Positions 28,119 through 37,697 of a stretch of DNA of 59,856 nt are shown one piece after another. The stretch lies in assembly GCA_030835025.1 (NCBI GenBank), contig JAUQWS010000125.1, positions 1 to 59,856 of the forward strand, written 5' to 3'. The notes under the pieces are model-generated. The model saw only the letters and a program-made list of their open reading frames with translations. It did not search any database and had not been told where the DNA came from. Numbering within the stretch: position 1 is the stretch's first letter; each line of letters opens with the position of its first letter. The position numbers and the translations under genes are program-made. Source of the DNA: Ignavibacteria bacterium. GTDB taxonomy: Bacteria; Bacteroidota; Ignavibacteria; Tepidaquicellales; OLB5.

Positions 28119-28526
28119 TCAGCCTATTTTCATTCCTTCAAAAGGATCTGTGAGTATGAGGATAAGAAATACGGCCAGCAAAATTGAGCCGACGATTATT
28201 CCAACCGTTAAGAGCACATTATTTTCATACACTTCAACTTTAACTCTATCAATATCAGTAAGCTTTATGATCTCACGCTTTCCTTTTGCATCATACACCA
28301 GCACATTTTCCATCGCTTCATAATTCTTCATGAATTTCACGTCCTTGCCGGCCAGTTCTATAATTGACCCGTCTTTCAAATATATAGTCGAGATCTTATA
28401 AACTTCTTTCGGCGGGAAATCTTTTTCTTTAACATATTCAATTTTAGCAGTAACACAGCCTGTAAAACCTGCCAATATCAGAATTACAATGGTTTTGATG
28501 AAAAGGATCTTTCGAAATTCTTTCAT
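28119..28526 (-). CDS. Hypothetical lipoprotein with C-terminal membrane segment
   Basis: From the ATG at 28526 the product has 135 residues; a TTG at 28535 and an ATG at 28532 are alternatives. It shows a lipoprotein signal (ILAGFTGC, Cys24), a small domain with ISTIYLKDGSIIELAGKDVK and YDAKGKREIIKLTDIDRVKV (the last part reads like a beta-strand pattern of small SH3-like lipoproteins), and a C-terminal helix VGIIVGSILLAVFLILIL. I do not recognise a function. Confidence 0.7.
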   Translation of the reverse strand: MKEFRKILFIKTIVILILAGFTGCVTAKIEYVKEKDFPPKEVYKISTIYLKDGSIIELAGKDVKFMKNYEAMENVLVYDAKGKREIIKLTDIDRVKVEVYENNVLLTVGIIVGSILLAVFLILILTDPFEGMKIG

Positions 28527-28535
28527 GGTCATCAA

Positions 28536-28974
28536 AATTAGTTAATTTCAATTAAATAATAGAGCCATTATATTAGAGCATAATCTAATATTTTTGTCCG
28601 GAACAGAACAGAAAATAGTAATTCTTGTCACAATAATCATTTTTGTGATCATTCTATTGAGGGTAATGCTTTAATGCCTGTTATTTGCATAATGACTCTC
28701 CCCTTTGAAAAGAATCCTGATAACCCTGCAATTCTAAAAAAATAGTAATCAGTAAACAGCTGCATGAACTTAGTAATGTTTTCCCCCGGATATTGTGTTA
28801 AGGATGTGTTACACCCAATTGAAAATTAATTTGGTAATATTTTGAAATAATGATTATATTTGTATGAAAGTTTGCAAAGTTCTGAAAAATCAAATCACGT
28901 GTTTACTGCTGTACCGAGGTTCAAAAAGATCTCCCCTGCATTAACTATCCTATTTTCCAACCAATACCTATTTA
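28536..28974. other. 439-bp intergenic region upstream of phoH
   Basis: The region separates the divergent lipoprotein (minus) and phoH (plus) genes. It holds a promoter (28830-28862) and a possible 26-codon reading frame with a TTG start (28594-28674) encoding a short charged start (SGTEQK) and a single membrane stretch. No RNA gene or repeat was recognised. Confidence 0.4.
28830..28862 (+). promoter_or_regulatory. Candidate promoter of phoH
   Basis: TTTG at 28830-28833, a 21-base spacer and TATATTTG at 28855-28862 fit the Bacteroidota -33/-7 pattern. The box lies 112 bases before the phoH ATG, leaving a leader of about 105 nt. Confidence 0.5.
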
Positions 28975-30318
28975 ATGAAGATCAATAAATCTCCAAAGAA
29001 GACCTTTGTTTTAGATACTAACGTTATACTTCACGATTCAACCTGTATAAACCAGTTCAAAGAACATGATATCGTTATACCTATAACGGTCATAGAAGAG
29101 CTTGACCACTTCAAGCGCGGCAGCCAGGTGATCAATCTGAATGCGAGAGAGTTTGCACGTACACTGGACAGCCTGACGGGCTCTGCCCTCTTCAACGGAG
29201 GCGTACCTCTTGGAAAAGGCAGAGGGAAAGTTTCAATAGCATTAAGCCGCGGATTGAGTGACGAAATTAGAGATATTTTCAAGGAAGATAACCCTGATCA
29301 CAGAATACTCAGCACAGCCCTTGATATAAAGCAGAAGAAGAATTCAGACAGTGTAATCCTCATCAGCAAAGATGTTAATCTGCGGATGAAAGCCAAAGCA
29401 GTGGGTATCAAGGCAGAAGATTATAAGACCGATAAGATAATAAATGTTGAAGAGCTTTACAGCGGAAAGGACACTATTGAAAATTTCAATCACGATCTTA
29501 TCGAGAAGCTTTACCAGGCCCCTTTTGAAATTCCCATAAAAAGTACACTCAAGAAGACCAGGACCGAGATCGTTCCGAACAAGTATCTTGTTCTTAGAAA
29601 CTCCAGCCATTCAGTGCTTGCTTCAATTGACCTGAAAAACGAAATATTGAGGAAAGTTGATAAAAACCCGGTATATGGAATAAAGCCGCGCAATGCAGAG
29701 CAGACCTTTGCAATTGATGCGCTTTCAAACCTTAATATTCCGCTTGTTACAATAACCGGAAAAGCCGGCACCGGAAAAACGCTGCTTGCTTTGGCTTCGG
29801 CATTGAACATAAAGAAATATTACAGGCAGATATATATTGCCAGGCCTGTCGTTCCCTTAAGCAACAAGGATATCGGCTACCTGCCGGGAGACGTTGAAAG
29901 CAAGCTTGCTCCGTATATGCAGCCGCTATGGGATAATCTTAAGGTAATTCAGGACCAGTATTCCGAAACAGAAAAGCAACATCAGCAGATCACACAGATG
30001 GTTAAAGAGCAGAAACTTGTAATTGAACCGCTTAGCTACATCAGGGGCAGAAGCCTGCAGAGAATATTTTTTATAGTAGATGAAGCACAGAACCTGACGC
30101 CTCATGAGATAAAAACAATTATTACAAGGGTCGGAGAAGGCTCAAAAATTGTGTTTACAGGTGATGTTTACCAGATTGACCATCCGTACCTTGACTCACA
30201 ATCAAACGGTTTAACTTACCTGATTGAGCATTTTAAAGGGCAGAATCTGTATGCGCATGTAAACCTTGTTAAGGGAGAGCGTTCGGAGCTTGCAGAAATG
30301 GCAAGCAACCTGCTTTAG
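28975..30318 (+). CDS. PIN-PhoH2 ATPase
   Basis: The 447-residue product has an N-terminal PIN ribonuclease-like domain (residues 9-140) with acidic residues in VLDTNVIL (Asp14), EELD (41-44) and SKDVNLR (Asp133). It continues with a PhoH ATPase domain: Walker A GKAGTGKT (262-269) and Walker B RIFFIVDEAQNL. This PIN-PhoH arrangement is the PhoH2 family, reported as RNA-unwinding ribonucleases. No antitoxin gene (phoAT type) precedes it unless the 26-codon frame at 28594 counts. It ends four bases from the convergent membrane/TPR gene. Confidence 0.92.
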   Translation: MKINKSPKKTFVLDTNVILHDSTCINQFKEHDIVIPITVIEELDHFKRGSQVINLNAREFARTLDSLTGSALFNGGVPLGKGRGKVSIALSRGLSDEIRDIFKEDNPDHRILSTALDIKQKKNSDSVILISKDVNLRMKAKAVGIKAEDYKTDKIINVEELYSGKDTIENFNHDLIEKLYQAPFEIPIKSTLKKTRTEIVPNKYLVLRNSSHSVLASIDLKNEILRKVDKNPVYGIKPRNAEQTFAIDALSNLNIPLVTITGKAGTGKTLLALASALNIKKYYRQIYIARPVVPLSNKDIGYLPGDVESKLAPYMQPLWDNLKVIQDQYSETEKQHQQITQMVKEQKLVIEPLSYIRGRSLQRIFFIVDEAQNLTPHEIKTIITRVGEGSKIVFTGDVYQIDHPYLDSQSNGLTYLIEHFKGQNLYAHVNLVKGERSELAEMASNLL

Positions 30319-30322
30319 AGTT

Positions 30323-32362
30323 TCACTGCAGCCGGTTCAGGTTATCCTTTGCTGCTGTGTTATTAGGATCTGCCTCAAGAGCTTTTTTAAAAAATTCAAT
30401 TGCCTTGACCTTATCCCCTTTCTTTTCATACGCCTGACCAAGATTGTTGTACCCTGTTGAGAACTTCGGGTCTGCTTTAACGCTCATATCAAAACTGCTG
30501 ATAGCATCATCAATTTTCCCGCCGTCAAAGTAACACATTCCCATGTTATTATAGTAACCTTTTGAGCCTGATGGGTTCATTTCGATAAGCATTTTCAGAT
30601 CTTTTATGGCTTCATCATATTTTTTTGCAGAATAATTTGTATAGCTGGAGCTTTCAAGCTCTGCTATTCTTGAAAGAGATTTCGGATCGAGCAGCATTCT
30701 TGGATCCGGCTGAACAGGATTAGTCTCCTGTTTAAGCTTAAGTTCACTAAGCATTTGCTCTGAATTCATATAATTCGGCGAGACTTTCTGCACCCTCTCA
30801 AGCCAGTGTATCGCTTCCGGAAGCCTATCGAACCTGGCAAACAATGCTGCAAGAGTATGCATCGGCTCAGGGGATAAAGTATCAAGCATATGGGCTTTAT
30901 GAATGTAGAAGTATGCTGAATCATAATTGCTGTTCACCATAAATATTTTCCCCAGGTTATTATACGCAAGTACGCTCGGCACATTCAGATCGATCGCCAG
31001 CCTGTAATACCCTTCAGCGGTCTTATAATCACCTTTGTTTGCATAAATATTGCCGATATTAACATACAAGACCGAACCCGGCTTTCCCTCTGCACTTAAG
31101 AATAGTTCATCATTTGTTTTCCAGTCAGCATTTCTTGAAACTGTCATAAATCCAAACACAAAAAGCAGTATCCCGCTGAGTGCGTAGATCAGCTTGACGT
31201 TTTCCTTTGTGTAATATTTGATTGCTATTGCAGTCAGGCTCAGGCTCAGGAACAATGACGGGATGTAAAGAAATCTATCACCCATAAAATTCATTGTAGG
31301 CACAATATTAAGCACCGGCAAAAGAGTCAGGAAGAAGAAGATCAGCGAATAAGAAACCATGGGAAATCTTTTATACAGGTAATAAATGATGAACGCAACA
31401 ACAATCACAAAACCCGCTGCAAAAATTACGGAAGGTTCTGAGATCGAATTGACATACGGCAGGTATCCGCCATAATGATAGAGCATTCCAACGGGGAAAA
31501 CCGCAAGCTTGAAATAAAACGGCAGAGTCTGGAACATTGTAAAAAATGCTGTTGCTGAATCCTTGCCATAGAAATAGAAATAGCTTTCCCTCTGCGGAAC
31601 GTCTTTCAGAACGGCCCATCTTAATACAAGGTAAATTACTGAAAGAATAATGAAAGCTGCATAGACTTTGGATCTTTCGCTTATCATCTGCTTAATGCTC
31701 ATCCGGTTAATAATAAGGTCAAAGAGAATTATCACCGCCGGAATCGTAATTGCCATTTCCTTCGATAAGAGTGCCAGCAGGTAAAACAGCAGTCCGAATA
31801 CAAGATTGCTGTTTCGGTTTCCATCCGGTCTTGAGTATTTGAGGTAATATATAAATGCCGCAAAAAAGAATGTACACGAGAGGCTGTCAGTTCTGCCGCT
31901 TACCCAGGCCACTGCTTCAGTGTGGATCGGATGAAGGGCAAAGGTCAATGTTCCGATTAATATTGCGTAATCTTTGAATTTTGAAGAGGAAGATTCAAAG
32001 ATCAGCTTAAGAAGTGCAAATAAAAGCAGAGCATTTATTACGTGGATGAGAACATTGGTCAAATGGAAACCAAACGGTTTCAATCCCCAAATTGAATAGT
32101 CTAGCGCATATGTTGCTGATACTATGGGCCTGTAATATCTCCCGATGACTTTATGGAAACCCAGTTCTCCGGTAAAATATTTGGGTATATTCGAAAGAGA
32201 AGTAATGGTTTCATCACCGACAACTACAGATTCATCATCGAACACAAAATCATTGGAAAGTGAATTGGCAAATACTGCAAAAGTGATTACTGCAAGTATT
32301 ACACTTACGCCAAGTGAATTGAATCTGCCGGAAGCTGTCTTCTTTTCCTTATTAGACTTCAT
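30323..32362 (-). CDS. TMTC-like multi-pass membrane protein with TPR repeats (copy 1)
   Basis: The 679-residue product has about eleven membrane helices in the first 400 residues and TPRs after residue 430. The first periplasmic loop carries FVFDDESVVV and YYRPIVSATYALDYSIWG, then HPIHTEAVAWVSGRTD; this is the pattern of TMTC proteins, GT-C type O-mannosyltransferases in eukaryotes, and of their many bacterial relatives. TPRs (AYNNLGKIFMVNSNYDSAYF, GYNNLGQAYEKKGDKVKA) may bind acceptor proteins. Its neighbour at 32397 is a clear paralog. A role in protein O-glycosylation is inference from family membership. Confidence 0.8.
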   Translation of the reverse strand: MKSNKEKKTASGRFNSLGVSVILAVITFAVFANSLSNDFVFDDESVVVGDETITSLSNIPKYFTGELGFHKVIGRYYRPIVSATYALDYSIWGLKPFGFHLTNVLIHVINALLLFALLKLIFESSSSKFKDYAILIGTLTFALHPIHTEAVAWVSGRTDSLSCTFFFAAFIYYLKYSRPDGNRNSNLVFGLLFYLLALLSKEMAITIPAVIILFDLIINRMSIKQMISERSKVYAAFIILSVIYLVLRWAVLKDVPQRESYFYFYGKDSATAFFTMFQTLPFYFKLAVFPVGMLYHYGGYLPYVNSISEPSVIFAAGFVIVVAFIIYYLYKRFPMVSYSLIFFFLTLLPVLNIVPTMNFMGDRFLYIPSLFLSLSLTAIAIKYYTKENVKLIYALSGILLFVFGFMTVSRNADWKTNDELFLSAEGKPGSVLYVNIGNIYANKGDYKTAEGYYRLAIDLNVPSVLAYNNLGKIFMVNSNYDSAYFYIHKAHMLDTLSPEPMHTLAALFARFDRLPEAIHWLERVQKVSPNYMNSEQMLSELKLKQETNPVQPDPRMLLDPKSLSRIAELESSSYTNYSAKKYDEAIKDLKMLIEMNPSGSKGYYNNMGMCYFDGGKIDDAISSFDMSVKADPKFSTGYNNLGQAYEKKGDKVKAIEFFKKALEADPNNTAAKDNLNRLQ

Positions 32363-32396
32363 TCATCAAAAATAGTCAAGGCATAAATCAGAAACA

Positions 32397-34442
32397 CTAC
32401 CTTATGTTCTCCAGTCTTTGTTTTGCCAGCTGGTTTCCCGGATCGAGCTGCAGTGCTTTTTCGTAATTTTCTTTTGCTTTTTGTTTATCACCGGACATTT
32501 CAAAGGCATATCCGAGGTTATTATATGCTGTTGAGAACTTAGGGTCACTATTGATCGAAGACTGAAAATATCCTATTGCCTCAAAAAACCTGTTCTGATC
32601 CATATAACACATTCCGATATTGCTGTAATATACCGAAGACCTGGAAGGATTAATACGGATCAGCTCTTTCATTTGCTCTATTGCCTCTGAGTAGTTCTTC
32701 TTATTGTAACTAATCCCCGATAACCTCTCAAGTTCGTATATATCACTTGAACTATGCGCAGTACTGTCACTTTTCGGCTGAGTACTGCCTTTGTTAATTG
32801 TGTCACGGGCAAGCATCTGAGCTTTAATATTATCCAGCCTCTGTTTTGCATTCATATATTGCGGCGCCATTGCATTCAGCTTCTCAAGCCAAACCATGGC
32901 TTCAGAAGTCATATTGGATTTCTCGTGAAGCTCGGCAATAGAACTGACAGGTTCAGGTGATAGTGTATCAAGAAGCCTAGCCTTGTTCATGTAAAACAAA
33001 GCTGAGTCATATTGTCCCTTGACCATAAATACCTTCCCCAGATTATTATTGGCAATCAAGGTTTCTGGCCTAAGATCTAACGCTTTCCTGAAATACAGTT
33101 CTGCTTCATCCATATTGCCTTTCCTTGCTGAAACATTTCCAAGGTTGATATACGTAAAAACTCCCTGCCTGCCCTGCGCACTTAAGAACAGAGCATCATT
33201 TGTTTTCCAGTCACCATTTCGGGCAATTGTCATATACCCGAACACTACCGAAGCTAGGAACACTGCTCCCAATACATATTTTGAATAATTAAAATTTGCG
33301 AGCTTAAGCAGGATTGAACACACTACGATCGAGAGAAAGACCGAGGGAATATAAAGGAACCGCTCAGCCATAAAATTGGGAGTTGGTATGATATTCATAA
33401 CTGGAAGAAGCGTAACAAGGAAGTAAAGCAATCCAAAAGATAACTGCGGCATTCTGTTTCTCAGCCATATTGCAGCGAAGATAAGAACTGCCACTACTCC
33501 GATTGCAATCAATGCGCCGGTTTCCAGCGGCGAAGAGATATCCGGCAAATAGCCGCTGTAATGATACAGTAATCCGTACGGAAGAACCATAAGTCTAAGG
33601 TATAACGGAATTGTCTGAAGCATTGTGGAAAAGGCAGTCGCTGAATCCTTGCCATAGAAATATATGTATGATTGCCTTGGTGTAATTTGGCTTAAAACAA
33701 TACTTCGATATACAATATATATCAGCGAAATGAGTATAAGGGTAATATACATAGCGCTTTCAGATCGAATTAGCTTTTTTATTCCCCTCTTGTTCACAAT
33801 CAGCTCATACAGCAGCACAACGGCAGGGAAAGTAATTGCCATTTCCTTGGATAGAAGCGATAACGAATAGAAAATTCCTGTGAAGACCAGGTCATTTGTT
33901 CTTCTGCTCTTTGCAAACCTTAGATAGAAAATAAATGCCGGTAAGTAGAAAACACATGCCAGTCCATCGGTACGCCCGCTTACCCAGGAAACCACTTCGG
34001 TATGGATGGGATGCACTGCAAACAATGCAGTTACAAGAAGTATCGAGTGGTCTTTGATATTTGAATGACTGCCCGAAAACATCATCATAAGCAGCCTGTA
34101 AAGAAGAAGTACACAAATGATGTGTATCAATACATTTGTCAAATGGAAACCGAATGGATCGTATCCCCAAATTGCATAATCAACGGTAAACGAAGTTGAA
34201 ACCATCGGTCTGAAATAAGCGCCAATGACTTTATGAAAACCCATTTCACCTGTGAAGAAAAGCGGAATATTTGAAAGCAAAGTTATGGTAGGATCACTTA
34301 AGATGAGTGATTCGTCATCAAAAACAAACTGATTACTAAGAGAGTTTGCGTATACGGCAAAAGCAATAATTGCAAGGATAAGATAATAATACAATTGGTT
34401 CCCCTTAATGGGCGTGCTGACGGCAGGTCTAACCACGTTCAA
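32397..34442 (-). CDS. TMTC-like multi-pass membrane protein with TPR repeats (copy 2)
   Basis: The 681-residue product matches the gene at 30323-32362 throughout: the same FVFDDES loop, HPIHTEVVSWVSGRTD, LLSKEMAITFPAV, YFYGKDSATAF and C-terminal TPRs. The two genes are 34 bases apart on the same strand, so they are probably co-transcribed. Both keep the Asp-Asp-Glu loop expected for GT-C activity. It has a divergent lipoprotein gene upstream. Substrate unknown. Confidence 0.8.
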   Translation of the reverse strand: MNVVRPAVSTPIKGNQLYYYLILAIIAFAVYANSLSNQFVFDDESLILSDPTITLLSNIPLFFTGEMGFHKVIGAYFRPMVSTSFTVDYAIWGYDPFGFHLTNVLIHIICVLLLYRLLMMMFSGSHSNIKDHSILLVTALFAVHPIHTEVVSWVSGRTDGLACVFYLPAFIFYLRFAKSRRTNDLVFTGIFYSLSLLSKEMAITFPAVVLLYELIVNKRGIKKLIRSESAMYITLILISLIYIVYRSIVLSQITPRQSYIYFYGKDSATAFSTMLQTIPLYLRLMVLPYGLLYHYSGYLPDISSPLETGALIAIGVVAVLIFAAIWLRNRMPQLSFGLLYFLVTLLPVMNIIPTPNFMAERFLYIPSVFLSIVVCSILLKLANFNYSKYVLGAVFLASVVFGYMTIARNGDWKTNDALFLSAQGRQGVFTYINLGNVSARKGNMDEAELYFRKALDLRPETLIANNNLGKVFMVKGQYDSALFYMNKARLLDTLSPEPVSSIAELHEKSNMTSEAMVWLEKLNAMAPQYMNAKQRLDNIKAQMLARDTINKGSTQPKSDSTAHSSSDIYELERLSGISYNKKNYSEAIEQMKELIRINPSRSSVYYSNIGMCYMDQNRFFEAIGYFQSSINSDPKFSTAYNNLGYAFEMSGDKQKAKENYEKALQLDPGNQLAKQRLENIR

Positions 34443-34517
34443 AGCTTCCCGTTATAAGAGTTTGTTTTGTGAACAAAGCGGAATTTAAATGTCATATTTT
34501 TGCACAAAAAGTTGAAA

Positions 34518-34525
34518 TATATTCG
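34518..34525 (+). promoter_or_regulatory. Candidate -7 box of the 34562 gene
   Basis: TATATTCG at 34518-34525 differs by one base from TATATTTG, lies 36 bases before the ATG, and is identical to the box ahead of the clpB C-half. No spaced TTG is convincing. Confidence 0.3.
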
Positions 34526-34561
34526 TAAATTTACAGAAATAATAACAGGATTACAACGAAA

Positions 34562-35035
34562 ATGCATACTAAACGCCGCCGAAATTACGCAGGAAACTTC
34601 TTCAGGTTACTTGCAGCTTCAATGTTTACTTTGATTCTCTTTTCGTGCCAAAATATTCACAAATCTCCTGACGGTGCAGTAGTTGCATTTATTGTCGCAG
34701 CCGAACAAAGAGATATGACCAAAGCGTGGAACATCCTAAGCCCCGAACTGCAGGCATATTACAATGGTCTTGGGGAGAAAATGAGAAAATCCGGAAGAGG
34801 TGCACTTGAAAATGAAATTGCGAGGATACAGAAATTCAGGAGTGTGAAAAAAGATTATACAATTCAAGTTGATAGTACCGATGCAAAGACAGTCAATCTG
34901 ATAACAATCGGCGGACCTACCCACAGGGTAGAGACAGTAGATATTGACGGTGACTATAAGATTAAAGATGAAGTTTCACTAAGAAACCTCTTTTCAGCAA
35001 TTACCGCTGTTCAGGGAAAACCTGACGGATATTAA
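34562..35035 (+). CDS. Small lipoprotein (DUF4878/NTF2-like)
   Basis: The 157-residue product has a lipoprotein signal (TLILFSC, Cys29). The mature part begins KSPDGAVVAFIVAAEQRDMTKAWNILSPE, typical of DUF4878-like lipoproteins with an NTF2-like fold, in which an N-terminal helical pair precedes a cone-shaped beta sheet. Function is unknown in the family. It is convergent with the GWxTD gene, 26 bases away, with no obvious terminator between. Confidence 0.75.
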   Translation: MHTKRRRNYAGNFFRLLAASMFTLILFSCQNIHKSPDGAVVAFIVAAEQRDMTKAWNILSPELQAYYNGLGEKMRKSGRGALENEIARIQKFRSVKKDYTIQVDSTDAKTVNLITIGGPTHRVETVDIDGDYKIKDEVSLRNLFSAITAVQGKPDGY

Positions 35036-35061
35036 AATCGAATACTGATCACTGAAGCTGG

Positions 35062-36339
35062 CTACTTCTCAAATCTGAATGTGTCCCAAATTGGCGTGAT
35101 AAGCCTGTAATCGCCAAAACCGGTGTTGTCAACAAATACAAACTGCTTATTTTCTCCATAGTAATCCCATACTTCATAAGGTTTAGTATCCATATCATAC
35201 GGATGGCGCTCAATATTGCTTGGCTCACCGAAGATTATATAGACCATTCCCATATCTGATTTCCAGCCGGGAGTATACGTGGTTGAAAAGAACTTGTTTG
35301 CATTCATAAGGCGCTTGTAATACTCCTGCATTACTTCATTCCGTTTCGTGTTGGGGCTTGGATCTTTCTTCTTCCAGTAATCAAGGAATCTTTTTTGCTT
35401 TTCAACGTCGGTCTTTCCGTCGCGCATATGGTCAAGCTCTTCATCTTTTGCAATATACTGCAGCTGCTCTATCAGCTCATCAATATTCTTCAGCGGTGCC
35501 GGAAAATCAGGGCTTACATTTTCAAATGATGAAGATTCTGATGCATTATAGTTAGTGCTGAGTGCCGAGATCTCTACGGAGTACTTGCCAAAACCCATAT
35601 CAGCCGTGGGTACGGCAACAAAAACCTGGTTTTGAAAGCTGAGACCGGTTGTAAAATCTATTGTCTCTTTTTTTGCAAAGACCTCTTTCTGTTCAGCGTC
35701 CGAAATACGGCAGTTTATGTTAACACTTTGGTCATCATTATTCTTGTAAACATAGAAGAACAGGAAGAATGTATCAACTATTCCGACATTTCTCTGGATA
35801 TCCGGTGTGATGATCTTCTTGCCCTCTGATGAAGAAATCTTCGATACAATCATAACATCACTTATGCTGAGCGGCGGTGTTGAATAGTCTTCTACTTTGA
35901 TCTTCTTGTCCTTTTCTGTCTTCTTCTTGGTACTCTGCTCAAAAACCGTCACCTTCACGTCATATTCACCGGGCGGAAGGAAGAGATTCCTTGTCAGTAT
36001 CTGGGAATTACGGGAAAGATATTCTTGGCCGGTTTCTTTCGTTTTGACCTCTTCTTTTGAAAGGTTGTTATAGACAAGGCTGTTATCCTTATCCATCACA
36101 TCTATATTAAGGTCAAATTTCGAAATGTAGCTCTCTTTATCCGATTTTGAGCGCTTGAATTCCATATTCTTGAGCGGAATTTCGACATAAACATCAACTC
36201 TTGAGCGTGTGCCTTCTGTGGAATAGAAGTTCAGTACATCCAGGTTAAAAAGATCCGTGCTCTCTTTTTTGATCTGCGAAAACGAGGGGCTGTTAAGAAG
36301 AAGAAGGGCTGCTAAAGTAGCAGTAAATAATGCTCTCAT
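35062..36339 (-). CDS. GWxTD domain-containing protein
   Basis: The 425-residue product has a signal peptide (about residues 1-21), a middle beta-rich region and a C-terminal GWxTD domain: TYTPGWKSDMGMVYIIFGEP, then ERHPYD, YEVWDYYG and FVFVDNTGFGDYRL. The signature reads GWKSD, with Ser for the usual Thr. The family is a Bacteroidota/Chlorobiota/Gemmatimonadota-group envelope protein of unknown role. A 215-base gap to ychF (36340-36554) shows nothing recognisable. Confidence 0.85.
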   Translation of the reverse strand: MRALFTATLAALLLLNSPSFSQIKKESTDLFNLDVLNFYSTEGTRSRVDVYVEIPLKNMEFKRSKSDKESYISKFDLNIDVMDKDNSLVYNNLSKEEVKTKETGQEYLSRNSQILTRNLFLPPGEYDVKVTVFEQSTKKKTEKDKKIKVEDYSTPPLSISDVMIVSKISSSEGKKIITPDIQRNVGIVDTFFLFFYVYKNNDDQSVNINCRISDAEQKEVFAKKETIDFTTGLSFQNQVFVAVPTADMGFGKYSVEISALSTNYNASESSSFENVSPDFPAPLKNIDELIEQLQYIAKDEELDHMRDGKTDVEKQKRFLDYWKKKDPSPNTKRNEVMQEYYKRLMNANKFFSTTYTPGWKSDMGMVYIIFGEPSNIERHPYDMDTKPYEVWDYYGENKQFVFVDNTGFGDYRLITPIWDTFRFEK

Positions 36340-36554
36340 TATTTTTGGCTTTATGAGATTATCAATTGTTCATAAAATTAATACATTGTTTAGGAATATC
36401 AAATGTAAAAAAACGAACATTCAGTTCCGTAACAATGTATCCTTCAATTATTTAGACATTAAGAAAGAGTAAGTGTGACTGCCTGAGCTAATCAAGAACC
36501 AAAATCTGCAGTTCAGCCTCAGGAAACTCTGCTCTGCATTAAATCTTCAAAATA

Positions 36555-37667
36555 TCATACATTGAACCTGAAATACACAATGTCACCGTCTTTGATTTCA
36601 TAATCCTTGCCTTCAACTCTCATCAGACCTTTTTCCTTAACAGCGTGTTCACTTCCGCATGCGATCAGGTCATCGTAGCTCATAATTTCTGCGCGGATAA
36701 ATCCATGTTCAAAATCAGTATGTATCACACCTGCAGCCTGGGGTGCCTTAATCCCGCCCGTAATTGTCCACGCATGAACTTCTTTTTCACCGGCTGTGAA
36801 GAAAGTCCTTAAGCCAAGGAGTTTGTAAGCGGTGTGTATAAGCTTATCAAGACCGGGTTCGTCAATTCCAAGCTCTTTAAGGAATTCCTGTTCTTCCTCG
36901 GCTTCAAGCTGAGCAAGTTCAGCCTCTATTTCAACTGAAAGTACAATTGCCATTTCTCCTTCTTTACCTGCAATTTCTTCCACCACTTTTGAATACTCAT
37001 TGCCGTGAATACTCTTATCATCAACATTTGCAACATACAGCACATGCTTATCCGTCAGAAGGTTCAGGTCATTCAGGTGCTTGATGTCATCCGGCGCATG
37101 GCTTTTGCGGAACACATCTATGAAGTATTTGGCCAGCCTGCCTGATTCCAGATGCTTTTTCAGATCGTTGTAATGCTGGTACTCTTCCTTTACTTTCCTG
37201 TCACCGCTCTTCAGCCCTTTTTCCGTCTTCTGAATCCTGTTCTCAATTGTTTCAATATCCTTAAGTATCAGCTCCGTTTCAATTATTTCAATATCTGCTT
37301 TCGGGTCCACCCTGTTGTTAACATGAATAACATTTTCATCATCGAAGCACCTGACAATGTGGATTATGGCATCAACTTCACGGATATGAGATAAGAACTG
37401 GTTCCCCAGTCCCTCGCCTTTGGATGCACCGGCAACCAGACCGGCAATATCAACAAATTCAATTACTGTCTTCGCTGTTTTCTTGGGCTTGTATATCTTT
37501 ACAAGCTCATCTATTCTCTTATCCGGAACTATCACCACGCCAAGGTTTGGTTCAATTGTACAGAACGGATAATTTGCAGCATCTGCCTGCTGAGATGAGG
37601 TCAGGCAATTGAACAATGTGGATTTGCCTACATTGGGCAATCCTACTATTCCGCATTTTAATGACAT
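36555..37667 (-). CDS. ychF: Ribosome-binding ATPase YchF
   Basis: The 370-residue product is the Obg-family ATPase YchF (EngD): P-loop GLPNVGKST (residues 9-17), Switch I region NYPFCTIEPN, DIAGLVAGASKGEGLGNQFL, a helical hairpin, and a C-terminal TGS domain (GIKAPQAAGVIHTDFEHGFIRAE). It binds ribosomes and prefers ATP to GTP in the family; here the NKxD-type motif is replaced by NVDDK as in other YchF proteins. It is followed 30 bases away by the kinase-like gene. Confidence 0.95.
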   Translation of the reverse strand: MSLKCGIVGLPNVGKSTLFNCLTSSQQADAANYPFCTIEPNLGVVIVPDKRIDELVKIYKPKKTAKTVIEFVDIAGLVAGASKGEGLGNQFLSHIREVDAIIHIVRCFDDENVIHVNNRVDPKADIEIIETELILKDIETIENRIQKTEKGLKSGDRKVKEEYQHYNDLKKHLESGRLAKYFIDVFRKSHAPDDIKHLNDLNLLTDKHVLYVANVDDKSIHGNEYSKVVEEIAGKEGEMAIVLSVEIEAELAQLEAEEEQEFLKELGIDEPGLDKLIHTAYKLLGLRTFFTAGEKEVHAWTITGGIKAPQAAGVIHTDFEHGFIRAEIMSYDDLIACGSEHAVKEKGLMRVEGKDYEIKDGDIVYFRFNV

Positions 37668-37697
37668 TTCAGATCTTTGATTTAGAGATTCTAAGAA

